From contig DASCOB010000121.1 of NCBI GenBank assembly GCA_036011785.1, forward strand, positions 1-39,156: a stretch of 39,156 bases of DNA, in the 5' to 3' direction. This stretch comes from CAJWGI01 sp036011785. Its GTDB lineage: Bacteria > Chloroflexota > Anaerolineae > Anaerolineales > UBA11657. The translations under genes and the position numbers were made by a program. Positions 7,317 through 16,281 of the stretch are shown piece by piece. A model generated the notes under the pieces. It was given only the letters and a program-made list of their open reading frames with translations, was not told where the DNA came from and searched no databases. Position 1 is the first letter of the stretch. Each line of letters begins with the position of its first letter.

Positions 7317-10034
7317 TTATTTGGGCCTCGCCAATGCCTTAGCCACCATCTCTTCCACTCCGGCTAGGGCCGCATCGAGGCGTTCAGGGTGTTTTCCGCC
7401 GCCCTGAGCGAGAGTGGGTTTTCCACCACCGTGACCACCCACACGCCTCGAGAGGGCTGCGGCCAACTGGTCGGCAACTAATCCGCGATCGAGAAGGTCT
7501 TTGCTCACGCGTACCACCAGGCTGACACGCGATTTGATTTGCGCACCGATGACGATAACTCCGCCGGGATGGATGCGCCCGTACCAATCGGTCATTTTTC
7601 GTAGCAGGGCAGGGTTCGGGACATCGACCCTCGCCGCAAGAATGGGAACCCCGAGCACCTCTTTGACTCCTGCAAGCGCATCCTCAAAACGGCTGCGCGC
7701 GATGTTCATATCACTGTCGGCATGCGCCCTCTCCGCGGCGGTTTGCGCGCTGAGCAAGTCATCTATTTTGCCCGGTAAGTCATGGACGTCTACGCGCAAT
7801 ATTGCGGAAACATCCCAGAGGACGTCGAGATGGTTTTCGATATACTCGAGGGCGGCGCGGCCGGTGAGCGCCTCGACGCGGCGGATGCCGGCCGCGACGG
7901 AGGCTTCTGATGTGATAATGAAAAAGCCCACATCCGCCGTGTGGGTGACGTGCGTGCCGCCGCACAGCTCCAACGAGCAAATGGTATCGGCCGCGCCAAT
8001 CTGCACGGTACGTACGATTTCGCCGTACTTCTCTCCAAATAGCGCAGTGGCGCCGCGCGCTAGGGCCTCGTCGTGGTGTTCATGAGAGATGATAACCGGA
8101 TGGTTTTCTAGTATGGCTTGATTGACAGAGTGAGCCAATTGGGCCAGCTCGGTTCGGGTGAGCGCCGCATCGTGCGTGAAATCGAAGCGCAGGCGCTCCG
8201 GCGCAACCAGCGAGCCGGCCTGACGGACATGTTCGCCGACAAGGTTTCGCAGCTCGCGGTGCAGCAGGTGGTTGGCAGTGTGGTTTCGCATGGCGTCACG
8301 CCGACGCAGAGCGTCTACTGCGGCGATGGCGCGGTCACCTTCGCACGGTGACCCGTCGGTCACATCGCCAAAGTGCACCAGCAGTCCGGCCACCGGGCAC
8401 ATAATCTCGGTGACCGTTGCCTTCCAACTTCCGTCAGTCGCCGTCATGGAGCCGGTGTCGCCCACTTGACCACCGCTTTCGACGTAAAACGGAGTGGAGG
8501 CAATGACCAGGCCTATGCGGTCGCCGGGTTTTGCCTTCTCCATCGGTTCGCCTTCCGGGGTTAGCAGTGCCAGTATATGCGTATCCACTTCCGTCTGCCC
8601 GTAAGGATTGTGTTCAACTCCATGCACGCTGATTCTCTGGTCGGATTGCAGGTCGCCTTTGACCTTGCGGAAGGTTTCTGCTTCAGCGGTGCTGACGTCG
8701 CCCATCGATTTTCCTGCACCGGATGCAACGCGATGGCTTTCGAGGGCACTTTGAAAAGCGGCATGATCCACTTCAAGGCAGTCTTCACGGGCAACGTCAC
8801 GAGAGATTTCGAGCGGCAATCCGTAAGTTGCGTAAAGATTGAAGGTCTCGGCCCCCGAGAGTATCTTTCGGCCAGAAGCACGAGCGGTGTCTATCAAGCC
8901 TGCAAGGTGTGCTAACCCGGTGTCTACAGTTCGCCGGAAGCGGGTCTCTTCGTTAGTGAGCGTCTTGGCGATGGTGTCGCGGTGCAGTTCCAGCTCGGGG
9001 TACGCGCCGGCGTAAGTTTGAATCACGGTGTCAACAATCTGCGCTAGAAATGGGTCAAGCAGACCGATCTCTGTGCCAAAGCGGGCTGCGCGCCGGATAA
9101 TCATTCGACACACGTAATTGCGGCTGGTGTTGCCGGGCGTCACACCATCTGCGATGAGAAAAGTGGCAGCACGGGTGTGATCGGCGATGACGCGGTATGG
9201 GGTGATGTTACTTTCCCGCATCACATCTGTGTGGCCGGCGATCTTCTGGGTGGTGTCAATGAGGGGCCAAAGCAGGTCGGTATGGTAATTAGAATCGACT
9301 TTCTGCAGAATCGCGGTAATGCGCTCCAGACCCATGCCGGTGTCCACGTGGGCAGCTGGCAACGGGTCAAGCTGAGCCTTGCCGCGCCGGTTGTATTGAA
9401 TGAAGACTAGATTCCATAGCTCGACAAATCGGGGTGTGTCGAGGATTGCCTGCGTGACCGGGCCGGAACCGGGCTGCAGATCTATGTGAATCTCGGAGCA
9501 TGGCCCACATGGACCCGTGTCCGCCATTTCCCAGAAGTTGTCTTTTCTCCCGCAGTAAAATAAGTGCGTTGGGTCGAAACCGGGTTGAGAGCGCCAGCCA
9601 TTGGCGGCGGGTTCGTCCGCTTCGATTTCTCCAAGGTCATCGCGGAAGACGGTGGCAACCATGCGCTCTGGCGGTAACCCCCATACGTCGGTTAGCAGTT
9701 TCCATGCCCACTCGATCGCCTCTGCCTTGTAATAATCGCCGAAAGACCAGTTGCCTAGCATTTCGAAGAAAGTGTGGTGCGTATCGTCGCGGCCGACATC
9801 ATCGAGGTCGTTGTGCTTTCCGGCCACGCGCATGCATTTTTGCGAATCGACCGCTCGGACGTAAGCACGCGTGTCTGCACCTAGGAAGATGTCCTTGAAT
9901 TGCACCATTCCGGAATTGGTGAAAAGCAGCGTAGGATCATTTCCGGGAACAAGTGACGCCGAGGGGACGGCGGTATGGCCGCGGTTTTGGAAGAATTCGA
10001 TAAAGTCCTGACGAATTTGTGCGCCTGTGCGCAT
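7317..10034 (-). CDS. alaS: Alanyl-tRNA synthetase
   Basis: Charges tRNA-Ala and edits mischarged Ser or Gly. The 905-residue product has the class II catalytic domain (TGAQIRQDFIEFFQNRGH, then FTNSGMVQFKDIFLG), the editing domain with HTANHLLH and the CGGTHV zinc motif, and the C-terminal DHHA1-type domain rich in GGHGGGK. Length fits the family. The open frame extends to 10205, but the family N-terminus is at ATG 10032-10034 and the extension would run across the divergent promoters, so I start at 10034. A GAGG ribosome-binding site lies about 10 bases upstream. It heads a seven-gene operon with very short gaps or overlaps. Confidence 0.97.
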   Translation of the reverse strand: MRTGAQIRQDFIEFFQNRGHTAVPSASLVPGNDPTLLFTNSGMVQFKDIFLGADTRAYVRAVDSQKCMRVAGKHNDLDDVGRDDTHHTFFEMLGNWSFGDYYKAEAIEWAWKLLTDVWGLPPERMVATVFRDDLGEIEADEPAANGWRSQPGFDPTHLFYCGRKDNFWEMADTGPCGPCSEIHIDLQPGSGPVTQAILDTPRFVELWNLVFIQYNRRGKAQLDPLPAAHVDTGMGLERITAILQKVDSNYHTDLLWPLIDTTQKIAGHTDVMRESNITPYRVIADHTRAATFLIADGVTPGNTSRNYVCRMIIRRAARFGTEIGLLDPFLAQIVDTVIQTYAGAYPELELHRDTIAKTLTNEETRFRRTVDTGLAHLAGLIDTARASGRKILSGAETFNLYATYGLPLEISRDVAREDCLEVDHAAFQSALESHRVASGAGKSMGDVSTAEAETFRKVKGDLQSDQRISVHGVEHNPYGQTEVDTHILALLTPEGEPMEKAKPGDRIGLVIASTPFYVESGGQVGDTGSMTATDGSWKATVTEIMCPVAGLLVHFGDVTDGSPCEGDRAIAAVDALRRRDAMRNHTANHLLHRELRNLVGEHVRQAGSLVAPERLRFDFTHDAALTRTELAQLAHSVNQAILENHPVIISHEHHDEALARGATALFGEKYGEIVRTVQIGAADTICSLELCGGTHVTHTADVGFFIITSEASVAAGIRRVEALTGRAALEYIENHLDVLWDVSAILRVDVHDLPGKIDDLLSAQTAAERAHADSDMNIARSRFEDALAGVKEVLGVPILAARVDVPNPALLRKMTDWYGRIHPGGVIVIGAQIKSRVSLVVRVSKDLLDRGLVADQLAAALSRRVGGHGGGKPTLAQGGGKHPERLDAALAGVEEMVAKALARPK

Positions 10035-10043
10035 GAGTAGGTA

Positions 10044-10063
10044 GCCTCGCGGAGGAACGAGGC
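10044..10063. repeat. Inverted repeat at the predicted alaS transcription start
   Basis: GCCTCG and CGAGGC (6 bp arms, 8-base spacer) flank the region where alaS transcription should begin, just downstream of its -10 box. In E. coli AlaRS is known to repress its own gene by binding a palindrome around the start site, so a similar operator is possible. The downstream arm also contains the GAGG ribosome-binding site. The repeat is short and may be chance. Confidence 0.35.
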
Positions 10064-10064
10064 G

Positions 10065-10093
10065 ATTATACGCGATGAACAGGCAAGTGACAA
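10065..10093 (-). promoter_or_regulatory. Housekeeping sigma promoter for alaS operon
   Basis: On the minus strand TTGTCA (10093-10088) is followed after exactly 17 bases by a perfect TATAAT (10070-10065). The predicted start is near 10058, giving a leader of about 24 bases before the alaS ATG at 10034. The -35 box overlaps that of the divergent tyrS promoter. Confidence 0.75.
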
Positions 10094-10115
10094 TGTAATG
10101 AGAGATTGCTATAAT
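10087..10115 (+). promoter_or_regulatory. Housekeeping sigma promoter for tyrS
   Basis: GTGACA (10087-10092), 17-base spacer, perfect TATAAT (10110-10115). The predicted start is near 10122, about 25 bases before the tyrS ATG. Its -35 hexamer shares five base pairs with the opposing alaS -35, so the two promoters should exclude each other. Confidence 0.75.
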
Positions 10116-10146
10116 GCGGGCGGTGCGCTGAGGGAAACGCCTAGCG

Positions 10147-11361
10147 ATGAAAACAGACCGACAACTCGGGCTGCTCATGCAGGGGACCGAGTACGGAGAC
10201 GACAATCTGGAGCGGTCAATGCGCTCAGAATTGCGTGCGCTGCTGCTAGAAAAAAGACCGTTACGTGTGTACTGCGGTTATGATCCCACCTCCACGGATT
10301 TGCACCTCGGGCACACCATCTCTATGCGGAAGTTGCGTCAGTTTCAGGATCTGGGTCACGAGGTGACGTTCTTAATCGGCAATTACACGGCACTGGTCGG
10401 TGACCCCTCTGACAAAAACAAGGCGCGCCCGCTGTTAAACGAACAACAAGTCATGAAAAATGCAGAAACGTACGCTGCGCAGGCAAATCGAATCCTGGAT
10501 CCGGAGACGACGTGCGTACGTTATAACGGGGAATGGCTGGCTGGATTGACACTGGTGGAGTTGATTGGATTGGCGCAGAATTTTACCGTGCAACAATTCA
10601 TGGCGCGCGACAATTTTTCCCGCCGACTTGAGCGGAGTGAACCAATCTATCTACACGAGACCCTTTATGCCCTGATGCAGGGATATGATGCCGCGGCCAT
10701 GGAAGCGGACGTTCAGGTTGGGGGGACTGACCAGCTGTTCAATATCGTTGTTGCTGGCAGAAAATTGCAGCAGTCCCTAGGGCAGAAACCGCAGGTTGGG
10801 GTGGTGCTTGGTATCTTGCCAGGTACTGACGGGAAGAAAAGAATGTCTAAAACGACGGGAAACCACATCCCTATTGCTACTACTGCAGAGGACATGTATG
10901 GGAAGGTAATGAGCATCCCGGACGCGGCGATGAGTTCGTACTGGAGGCTAACTACCCGATATGCCCCCGAGGAAGTGCGAGAAGTTGAGCGACGCCTGGA
11001 GAGTGCGGAACTTCACCCTCGGGACGCAAAATCTGAGTTAGCGGGCGAGATAACTGCTATTTTCTGGGGTACAGAGAGGGCGAGAAAAGCAGCCGACGCC
11101 TTTCGAAAGGTGTTTCAACAAGGTGTCACTCCCGATGATTTGCGGCGGGTCGTCGTGAAGAGGGGCGAGCTGCTTGTAGATATCATCTTGGAGTGTAATT
11201 TCGCGGGCAGCCGAAGTGAGGCACGGCGGTTGATACGTCAGGGCGGGGTGCGCGTGGATGGCGAGCACATGTCGGACGAGCGCGCTACATTTAGCTGGGA
11301 GAGCGAAGTGGTGCTTCAAGTTGGCAAGCGCCGGTTCGCGAGGCTGATCATCAACGGTTGA
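10147..11361 (+). CDS. tyrS: Tyrosyl-tRNA synthetase
   Basis: Class I synthetase charging tRNA-Tyr. The 404-residue product has the HIGH-type motif HLGH (53-56), the KMSKS-type motif KRMSKT (231-236) and a C-terminal S4 RNA-binding domain (about 340-404, AGSRSEARRLIRQGGVRVDG). Length and HLGH form fit the TyrZ-like branch found in many non-proteobacterial genomes. The start is ATG at 10147, with AGGG 12 bases upstream. It is a single gene divergent from alaS and ends in a short 32-base convergent gap facing the SEDS gene. Confidence 0.96.
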   Translation: MKTDRQLGLLMQGTEYGDDNLERSMRSELRALLLEKRPLRVYCGYDPTSTDLHLGHTISMRKLRQFQDLGHEVTFLIGNYTALVGDPSDKNKARPLLNEQQVMKNAETYAAQANRILDPETTCVRYNGEWLAGLTLVELIGLAQNFTVQQFMARDNFSRRLERSEPIYLHETLYALMQGYDAAAMEADVQVGGTDQLFNIVVAGRKLQQSLGQKPQVGVVLGILPGTDGKKRMSKTTGNHIPIATTAEDMYGKVMSIPDAAMSSYWRLTTRYAPEEVREVERRLESAELHPRDAKSELAGEITAIFWGTERARKAADAFRKVFQQGVTPDDLRRVVVKRGELLVDIILECNFAGSRSEARRLIRQGGVRVDGEHMSDERATFSWESEVVLQVGKRRFARLIING

Positions 11362-11393
11362 CCGTGCGCAACTCACCGAATGCGTATAGGCGG

Positions 11394-12758
11394 TCACGCC
11401 CGATTCACTTTAATTTCACTGCACCCAATAGCAAGACCGACTCCCGCAAATAGAGCCACCAAAGCCGACCCCCCATAGCTCACAAACGGCAGCGCAACGC
11501 CCGTCATCGGGAGCACCCGCAAAACACCCGCGATATTCACGCCCGCCTGAACCGCCATAAATATGGCGACACCCATTGCTAGATACTGGGCGTAAGAACC
11601 GCTCCGCTGCGACGCAGATAGTCTAATAATGCGTTGCACGAGAATAGAAATCAGAATTACTAATGCGATGGCCCCCAGTTTTCCCCATTCGTTTATGAGT
11701 GCTGCGAAAATGAAATCGGAATGGGCAAGCGGTATTGACTGAGGTGTTCCATTCCCGAAACCGGCACCGAGAATCCCGCCCGCACGCATTGCCTCAAGAG
11801 CTTGCACAAACTGATAATATTTGCCGTCTGCGTCGGACCAAGGATCAAGCCACCCGTGTAATCGTAGTCGTACGTGGTTTGATGCTCCATATGCGAATGC
11901 TGTCCCGAGTCCAAAAAGAAGCAAACCGGAGACTGCATACCGGCGACGCCCGGTCGCTAAGAAGAAAATGCACAGGAACCCCCAGTAAAGCACCCAGCCG
12001 GCGCCCAGATCTCTTTGTACAATTACCAGGAACATGCTCAAGCCCCACATGACCAGTAAAGGCGCAAGAAACGCGAGTGGCAGGGAGGACGATCGCCCAT
12101 TGTTTTTCAGCTGCAAAAGGGTGTGGTGTCGCGACAGATATGCCGCCAGAAAGATTGCCAGCAGAAGCTTGAGTGATTCGGAAGGTTGAAAAAAGACGCC
12201 AGGTGGAAACCATGATGCACCACCGATCGCGAGCCACAGGCGCGGCCCGGCGCCGGACGGGTTGACGCCAATAATCACAGTTAGAGCGGTGAGCAAAACC
12301 CCTAACATGAGGGAAATATAGGGGTACCTTCGTAACGCACGCAACCAGTGAGACCAGCGCACTACCGCGAGCATTGTAGCGGTGCCGATGCATATCCAGA
12401 CCGCCTGCCTTAGTGCATAAGCGCCCTGCAGCCTCCAGATGATGACCATGCCCCAGCCGCACAATGTCATTACCGCCGGAAACATTAATTCATCACGCCG
12501 AGGAAGCCAACGTTGCAGCATAATATGCCCGGCTGCGGCTGATGCGCACCATAGCGCTAGACAAAGAAGCATAAGCGGATCCCATATCATCGCGACCTGA
12601 GTCGACGTGCGTGCTGAAGGCGAAATGGTCAGCGCACACACACTGGCAGCGACAAATATCGTGGCAGCCATAAGCAGCAGCAGCTCTCGGTGCTGTTCAG
12701 CCCAGTGTTTGGGGAAGGGATTTATTGGGAATCCACGGTTTAATCGAGGTATTTGCAA
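11394..12758 (-). CDS. SEDS-family peptidoglycan polymerase (FtsW/RodA/SpoVE)
   Basis: Polytopic membrane protein of 454 residues that should polymerise lipid II into glycan strands with a partner transpeptidase. Family motifs are RLWLAIGG, FFQPSESLKLLLA, VQRDLGAG, AHSDFIFAALINEWG and a C-terminal LPMTGVALPFVSYGGSALVA. About ten transmembrane segments are apparent, and the N-terminus is longer than in E. coli FtsW. The start is TTG at 12758, 19 bases inside the mtnP 3' end; no better start exists before M30. The downstream context of ftsZ favours FtsW over RodA, but the sequence alone does not decide. Confidence 0.9.
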   Translation of the reverse strand: MQIPRLNRGFPINPFPKHWAEQHRELLLLMAATIFVAASVCALTISPSARTSTQVAMIWDPLMLLCLALWCASAAAGHIMLQRWLPRRDELMFPAVMTLCGWGMVIIWRLQGAYALRQAVWICIGTATMLAVVRWSHWLRALRRYPYISLMLGVLLTALTVIIGVNPSGAGPRLWLAIGGASWFPPGVFFQPSESLKLLLAIFLAAYLSRHHTLLQLKNNGRSSSLPLAFLAPLLVMWGLSMFLVIVQRDLGAGWVLYWGFLCIFFLATGRRRYAVSGLLLFGLGTAFAYGASNHVRLRLHGWLDPWSDADGKYYQFVQALEAMRAGGILGAGFGNGTPQSIPLAHSDFIFAALINEWGKLGAIALVILISILVQRIIRLSASQRSGSYAQYLAMGVAIFMAVQAGVNIAGVLRVLPMTGVALPFVSYGGSALVALFAGVGLAIGCSEIKVNRA

Positions 12759-13612
12759 ACCAGTGCGCGCAACCGTGCTTTCAATGTGTCGGGCACCGTG
12801 CCCGCATGCGTGATTACCGCATCCGCGAGCGCGTTGTCACAATCACACCCCAGGTCAGCATCAGGTGGCAGGTTGGCAGCCAGATTGCCGAGGGCAGCCT
12901 GGGCGTTTTCGGCGTTCTCTTGAAGCGTGCGGATTACCATTTCCACAGTGACCGGTATTTCGGTCTCGTGCCAAACATCGTAATCGGTCACGTGAGCCAT
13001 CACCGCATAACAAATTTCGGCCTCACGCGCAAGAAAGGCCTCCGGGCTCGTGGTCATCCCGATAATGTCCATTCCCCAGCTCCGAAATACATGGCTCTCG
13101 GCCCGAGTACTAAAACGCGGTCCCTCAATAGTAACGGAAGTACCGCCTTCATGGACAGTCGCATCCGTCTTCCGAAGGGCTGCGGCCAACGCTCGCGAGA
13201 GTTCGTGGCAAAACGGGTCCGCGACGCCAACGTGCGCCACCAACCCGTCACCGAAAAAAGTGCGGGCGCGGCGGCGTGTGTTGTCGTACAATTGGTCTGG
13301 GATGACGATGTGGCCGGGAGCGAGTTGTGCCCGCAGCGAGCCGCAGGCACTCACGGAGACAATGCGGTTTACCCCCATCGTTTTCAACGCAAAGATGTTC
13401 GCGCGGTAATTGATCTCCGAGGGAGAGTAGCGGTGCCCACGGCCGTGCCGGGCTAGGAACGCCACCCGCTGGCCACGCAGTATTCCGGAAACAATGATGT
13501 CGCTTGGCGCGCCGAACGGAGTTTCGATATCCAGTTCAGACACGTCACTCAAACCCGGCATTTCGTATAGACCGCTGCCGCCGATGAAAGCGAGGTTTAT
13601 TTTTGTATCCAC
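12740..13612 (-). CDS. mtnP: S-methyl-5'-thioadenosine phosphorylase
   Basis: Phosphorolytic cleavage of methylthioadenosine to adenine and methylthioribose-1-phosphate in methionine salvage. The N-terminal FIGGSGLYEMPG, the phosphate-binding ARHGRGHRYSP, GPRFSTRAES and the purine-specificity segment VTDYDVWH all fit the MTAP group; the TDYD pair favours adenine over 6-oxopurines. The longest frame starts with TTG at 13642, but the GTG at 13612 is the better start because a candidate -10 box (13634-13639) overlaps the TTG. The product is then 290 residues. Its end overlaps the SEDS gene by 19 bases. Confidence 0.9.
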   Translation of the reverse strand: MDTKINLAFIGGSGLYEMPGLSDVSELDIETPFGAPSDIIVSGILRGQRVAFLARHGRGHRYSPSEINYRANIFALKTMGVNRIVSVSACGSLRAQLAPGHIVIPDQLYDNTRRRARTFFGDGLVAHVGVADPFCHELSRALAAALRKTDATVHEGGTSVTIEGPRFSTRAESHVFRSWGMDIIGMTTSPEAFLAREAEICYAVMAHVTDYDVWHETEIPVTVEMVIRTLQENAENAQAALGNLAANLPPDADLGCDCDNALADAVITHAGTVPDTLKARLRALVCKYLD

Positions 13613-13633
13613 GTGATGATTACTGCCAGACAG

Positions 13634-13639
13634 ATTGTA
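13634..13639 (-). promoter_or_regulatory. Candidate -10 box for mtnP
   Basis: Minus strand TACAAT, 21 bases upstream of the GTG at 13612. The possible -35 is poor (TGCCCA at 17 bases). If used, transcription would begin near 13627 and exclude the upstream TTG start. Confidence 0.3.
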
Positions 13640-13700
13640 CAACAGATGCGCGTGTGTGGGCAGCGAAGTGGAGGGGATTCTTCTTGCCGCTATCGCTTAA

Positions 13701-14507
13701 CTAACTGCCGGGGGGTGGGGCGGACATGGAGTTATGCCGGTGGCTCTTGATGAGTGCCACGCCCGGTTCTCTGCGCGTCGTTATTGCCCGAACGCGTACA
13801 CGTTGAATTTGCAGTGGGGAGAAATTATCGGCTATGGGGAGCAATTCCGCGTTGGGCAAGGCGCTAGGGCGTATTCGCTTTAGCAGCATCGCCGCAACGT
13901 CAGCGAGCTGTCCGAGAACTGCCGCCTGCGCCACCAGTGCCTGCACTGCCGCGGCCTGGCGCAAAAGCCGATTGTCCGCATCCCTCCCGGCGCGCACATA
14001 ATCGAGCGTGCTAGCGCCATCGCGCACTGCGCCGGACAGGCGGATGCCCCCGAGTGTATCAATTACCCAGCAGAACTGGGCGCTATCAACTCTGAACTGC
14101 CTTAGCACTGGAGCAGGCAGCTGCGTGGCTACGTGTTTTGCAAATTCAACTGGGCTCTCAATAAACGCAGCTCTCATTTCTGAAGTGAGAGCGAGCCCAA
14201 GCATCTCAACTGAGGAATAGTTCGGCGCAAATGTCACCGACCATACGGATTCGAGTGTTGGTGTGGTCCGAGAGTCTGCGGTGTGAACGCCGACAAGGAG
14301 GTAGCTCACCCCTAGACGTGAGGGGCGCGGGCCAGAAACAATTGCATCGACTTGCGCATAGCGAAGCGCGCCCGTCGTGTCATGGCTTGGCGAAAATGTG
14401 TAAAACGTAGCGAGGGCCTGACCTCCGAGAAAAAATCCAAACCACGCTCCCGCCAACGCAAAGCACGAGCCAGTTACGAAGGTAACAATGCCTTGGGAAC
14501 GGGTCAT
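13701..14507 (-). CDS. Divergent LytR-CpsA-Psr (LCP) domain protein
   Basis: Membrane-anchored protein of 268 residues. One N-terminal helix (about 7-30) is followed by an extracytoplasmic domain. The second half keeps LCP hallmarks: FCWVIDTLGGIRLSG, LDYVRAGRDADNRLLRQAAA and AVQALV. LCP enzymes attach glycopolymers to peptidoglycan. However the phosphate-binding motif that normally reads S(I/V)PRD is replaced by LGLALTSE, so the lipid-phosphotransferase site looks lost. The ATG overlaps the stop of the small gene upstream (ATGA), indicating coupling. It could be a regulatory or structural LCP relative. Confidence 0.65.
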   Translation of the reverse strand: MTRSQGIVTFVTGSCFALAGAWFGFFLGGQALATFYTFSPSHDTTGALRYAQVDAIVSGPRPSRLGVSYLLVGVHTADSRTTPTLESVWSVTFAPNYSSVEMLGLALTSEMRAAFIESPVEFAKHVATQLPAPVLRQFRVDSAQFCWVIDTLGGIRLSGAVRDGASTLDYVRAGRDADNRLLRQAAAVQALVAQAAVLGQLADVAAMLLKRIRPSALPNAELLPIADNFSPLQIQRVRVRAITTRREPGVALIKSHRHNSMSAPPPGS

Positions 14508-14698
14508 GGGAGTGATGCTGTCATCAGCATCTTGATAGCAAAGGACACAATTACGCTAAGGCCAAAGGCCGCAAGCCAAATCATGATTATGCGTCGGCCG
14601 ACAGGTCGCAATTGACTGAATTGCATCAGGAACCAGGTAGTCAAGCGCAGCATGCGAATCTCGAAACCGCGACCAACACTATGAACCAACGTGGTCAT
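14504..14698 (-). CDS. Small single-pass membrane protein, unknown function
   Basis: 64 residues with one clear transmembrane helix (IIMIWLAAFGLSVIVSFAI) preceded by an amphipathic, Arg-containing segment. Its TGA stop overlaps the LCP-like ATG by four bases, and it starts 20 bases after the 88-residue gene, so it fits the ftsZ operon. No family is recognised. Support is gene context and coding character; there is no strong ribosome-binding site. Confidence 0.6.
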   Translation of the reverse strand: MTTLVHSVGRGFEIRMLRLTTWFLMQFSQLRPVGRRIIMIWLAAFGLSVIVSFAIKMLMTASLP

Positions 14699-14717
14699 AA
14701 TTGAGAGAAGAGCACCA

Positions 14718-14984
14718 TCATTTTGAAAGCGCTATCTTTAGCACCTTTCCCTTGTCGTTAGCAATGACGCGCACCACACGTTGCATTGATTTCCCGTCGG
14801 GCAGTGCTGCACTACCGCGAAAAGTTAACAAGAACCGATTTTTCTCGCGTTGCCCACTTTTGGAGTTGCGGCCACTTTTTGGCGTGGCCTGTGTGCGCAC
14901 ATTTGGGGAAATGCCTTTGAGCTCAGGGAATCTACGGCACACTCGGTCGGTGATGGTCTTTACGTGACTTCGGTCTAGGCTCAT
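14718..14984 (-). CDS. Small conserved-looking protein; homologous-looking to the C-terminal domain of the C25-like protein
   Basis: 88 residues, basic, no membrane segment. It starts 14 bases after ftsZ with a good GAGGG ribosome-binding site 8 bases before the ATG. It begins with a helical part (VKTITDRVCRRFPELKG) followed by a beta-rich end. The last 13 residues NDKGKVLKIALSK align with NKDGKVVKFAVSR, the last 13 residues of the C25-like protein at 17651-20332, and the helical part aligns with VKALVSQYLPGMENADVSVH of the same protein. Function unknown. Position suggests a division or envelope link. Confidence 0.75.
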   Translation of the reverse strand: MSLDRSHVKTITDRVCRRFPELKGISPNVRTQATPKSGRNSKSGQREKNRFLLTFRGSAALPDGKSMQRVVRVIANDKGKVLKIALSK

Positions 14985-14998
14985 GTTATATTCCCTCT

Positions 14999-16252
14999 CT
15001 AGAATTGATTCCGTTCGATCGAAGCGTTAATGCGCTGCCTGCGTAAAAATGCAGGTGTGTCCAGATTGTAAGGCGAGGCACTGTGGGGAAATTGCTCGGC
15101 CGAGGGCGATGCCGGTTGGGGAGAGCCAATATAGGGCTCGGGTACTGACTCAGGGTGAAAAGCAGGGAATTGTTCGTGCGCCGGGACAGTATCGGAGTCG
15201 AGCTTAATCCCGGCGGAGCGATATGGACGCTCACCGAGAACAGTCTCGAGAGAGTGTCCGCCGACTCCGGTGGCCAGCATGATGATCTGCACCCGTTCTC
15301 CGAATTGCTCATCTAGAACGACGCCTAGCGATAACTCTGCCCTTGGGGCGACGGCTCTACGGATTTCCTCCACCGCGCCGCGCATCTCCTCCAAAGGCAA
15401 ATCGACGCCGCTGGTGAAATGAACCAGTAAACCGCTGGCATGATTGAGCGCAGAAAAGTCCTGCAGCGGATGATGCAAAGCCGAGCGCACCGCTTGCATA
15501 GTTCTGTCTTCGCCTTTGCCGTACCCGATGGCAAGCATAGCGCCACCGGAGTGGCTCAGGTGTTCACGCACATCCGCAAAATCTACGTTAATGAGTCCTG
15601 GTCGAGTGACCAGTTCGGTGATAGCCTGAATGCCCTGGCGCAGCACATCATCCGCCATGCGAAAGGCGACATCAAGGGAGACATGGCGGGGTACAATCTG
15701 CACTAACCGGTCGTTTGGTACGGTAATGAGCGTGTCGCAGTGACCCTGCAAGAGCATGATTCCCTGCAGAGCATTCTGATACCGCACCGGCCCCTCAAAG
15801 GCGAAGGGCATGGTCGCGACTGCAACTGTGACCACGTCCAGTCCCCGCGCTATTTCGGCCACGACCGGGGCCGCACCTGTGCCGGTACCGCCGCCCATGC
15901 CACAGGCGATGAAGAGCATGTCCGTGCCTTCTAGCGCCGCAGTCAGTTCTCCTTTGGCCTCGTACGCAGCGGTTTCTCCCACTACAGGATCGCCGCCGGA
16001 ACCATGTCCGCGCGTAAATTCAGCGCCTAGTAATATTTTTTTCGGCGCTTCATTTCGGTAAAGCGCCTGCGAGTCTGTGTTGGCGGCAAGGAATTCCACG
16101 CCCTCAATTCCGAACTGGACCATGCGATCCACCGCGTTGGCGCCGCCACCGCCCAATCCAATCGCTCTTATTATCGTCCGTCGCGGTGACTCGGGCGCCA
16201 CAAGGCGTGTTGAGATTACTTCAGGCTCCGTGTTCACTCTGTAGATGGCCAT
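14999..16252 (-). CDS. ftsZ: Cell division protein FtsZ
   Basis: Tubulin-like GTPase forming the division ring. The 417-residue product has the nucleotide loops IRAIGLGGGGANAVDRM and GMGGGTGTGAAP and the T7 synergy loop NVDFAD. A proline-rich linker follows, then a C-terminal conserved peptide DTPAFLRRQ near the end, with a short tail after it. All active-site elements are intact. It begins 29 bases after the glycosidase-like gene, with no terminator-like hairpin between, so it may be transcribed from the sigma-54 promoter at 20344 as well as from any local promoter. No ftsA or ftsQ is adjacent. Confidence 0.97.
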   Translation of the reverse strand: MAIYRVNTEPEVISTRLVAPESPRRTIIRAIGLGGGGANAVDRMVQFGIEGVEFLAANTDSQALYRNEAPKKILLGAEFTRGHGSGGDPVVGETAAYEAKGELTAALEGTDMLFIACGMGGGTGTGAAPVVAEIARGLDVVTVAVATMPFAFEGPVRYQNALQGIMLLQGHCDTLITVPNDRLVQIVPRHVSLDVAFRMADDVLRQGIQAITELVTRPGLINVDFADVREHLSHSGGAMLAIGYGKGEDRTMQAVRSALHHPLQDFSALNHASGLLVHFTSGVDLPLEEMRGAVEEIRRAVAPRAELSLGVVLDEQFGERVQIIMLATGVGGHSLETVLGERPYRSAGIKLDSDTVPAHEQFPAFHPESVPEPYIGSPQPASPSAEQFPHSASPYNLDTPAFLRRQRINASIERNQF

Positions 16253-16281
16253 GCTAATTACTCGCGATCATTAAATATGGG

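Noticed and set aside
10035..10205. N-terminal extension of alaS (57 codons)
   Set aside because: It has no AlaRS homology and crosses both divergent promoters; the family N-terminus and a ribosome-binding site support ATG 10034.
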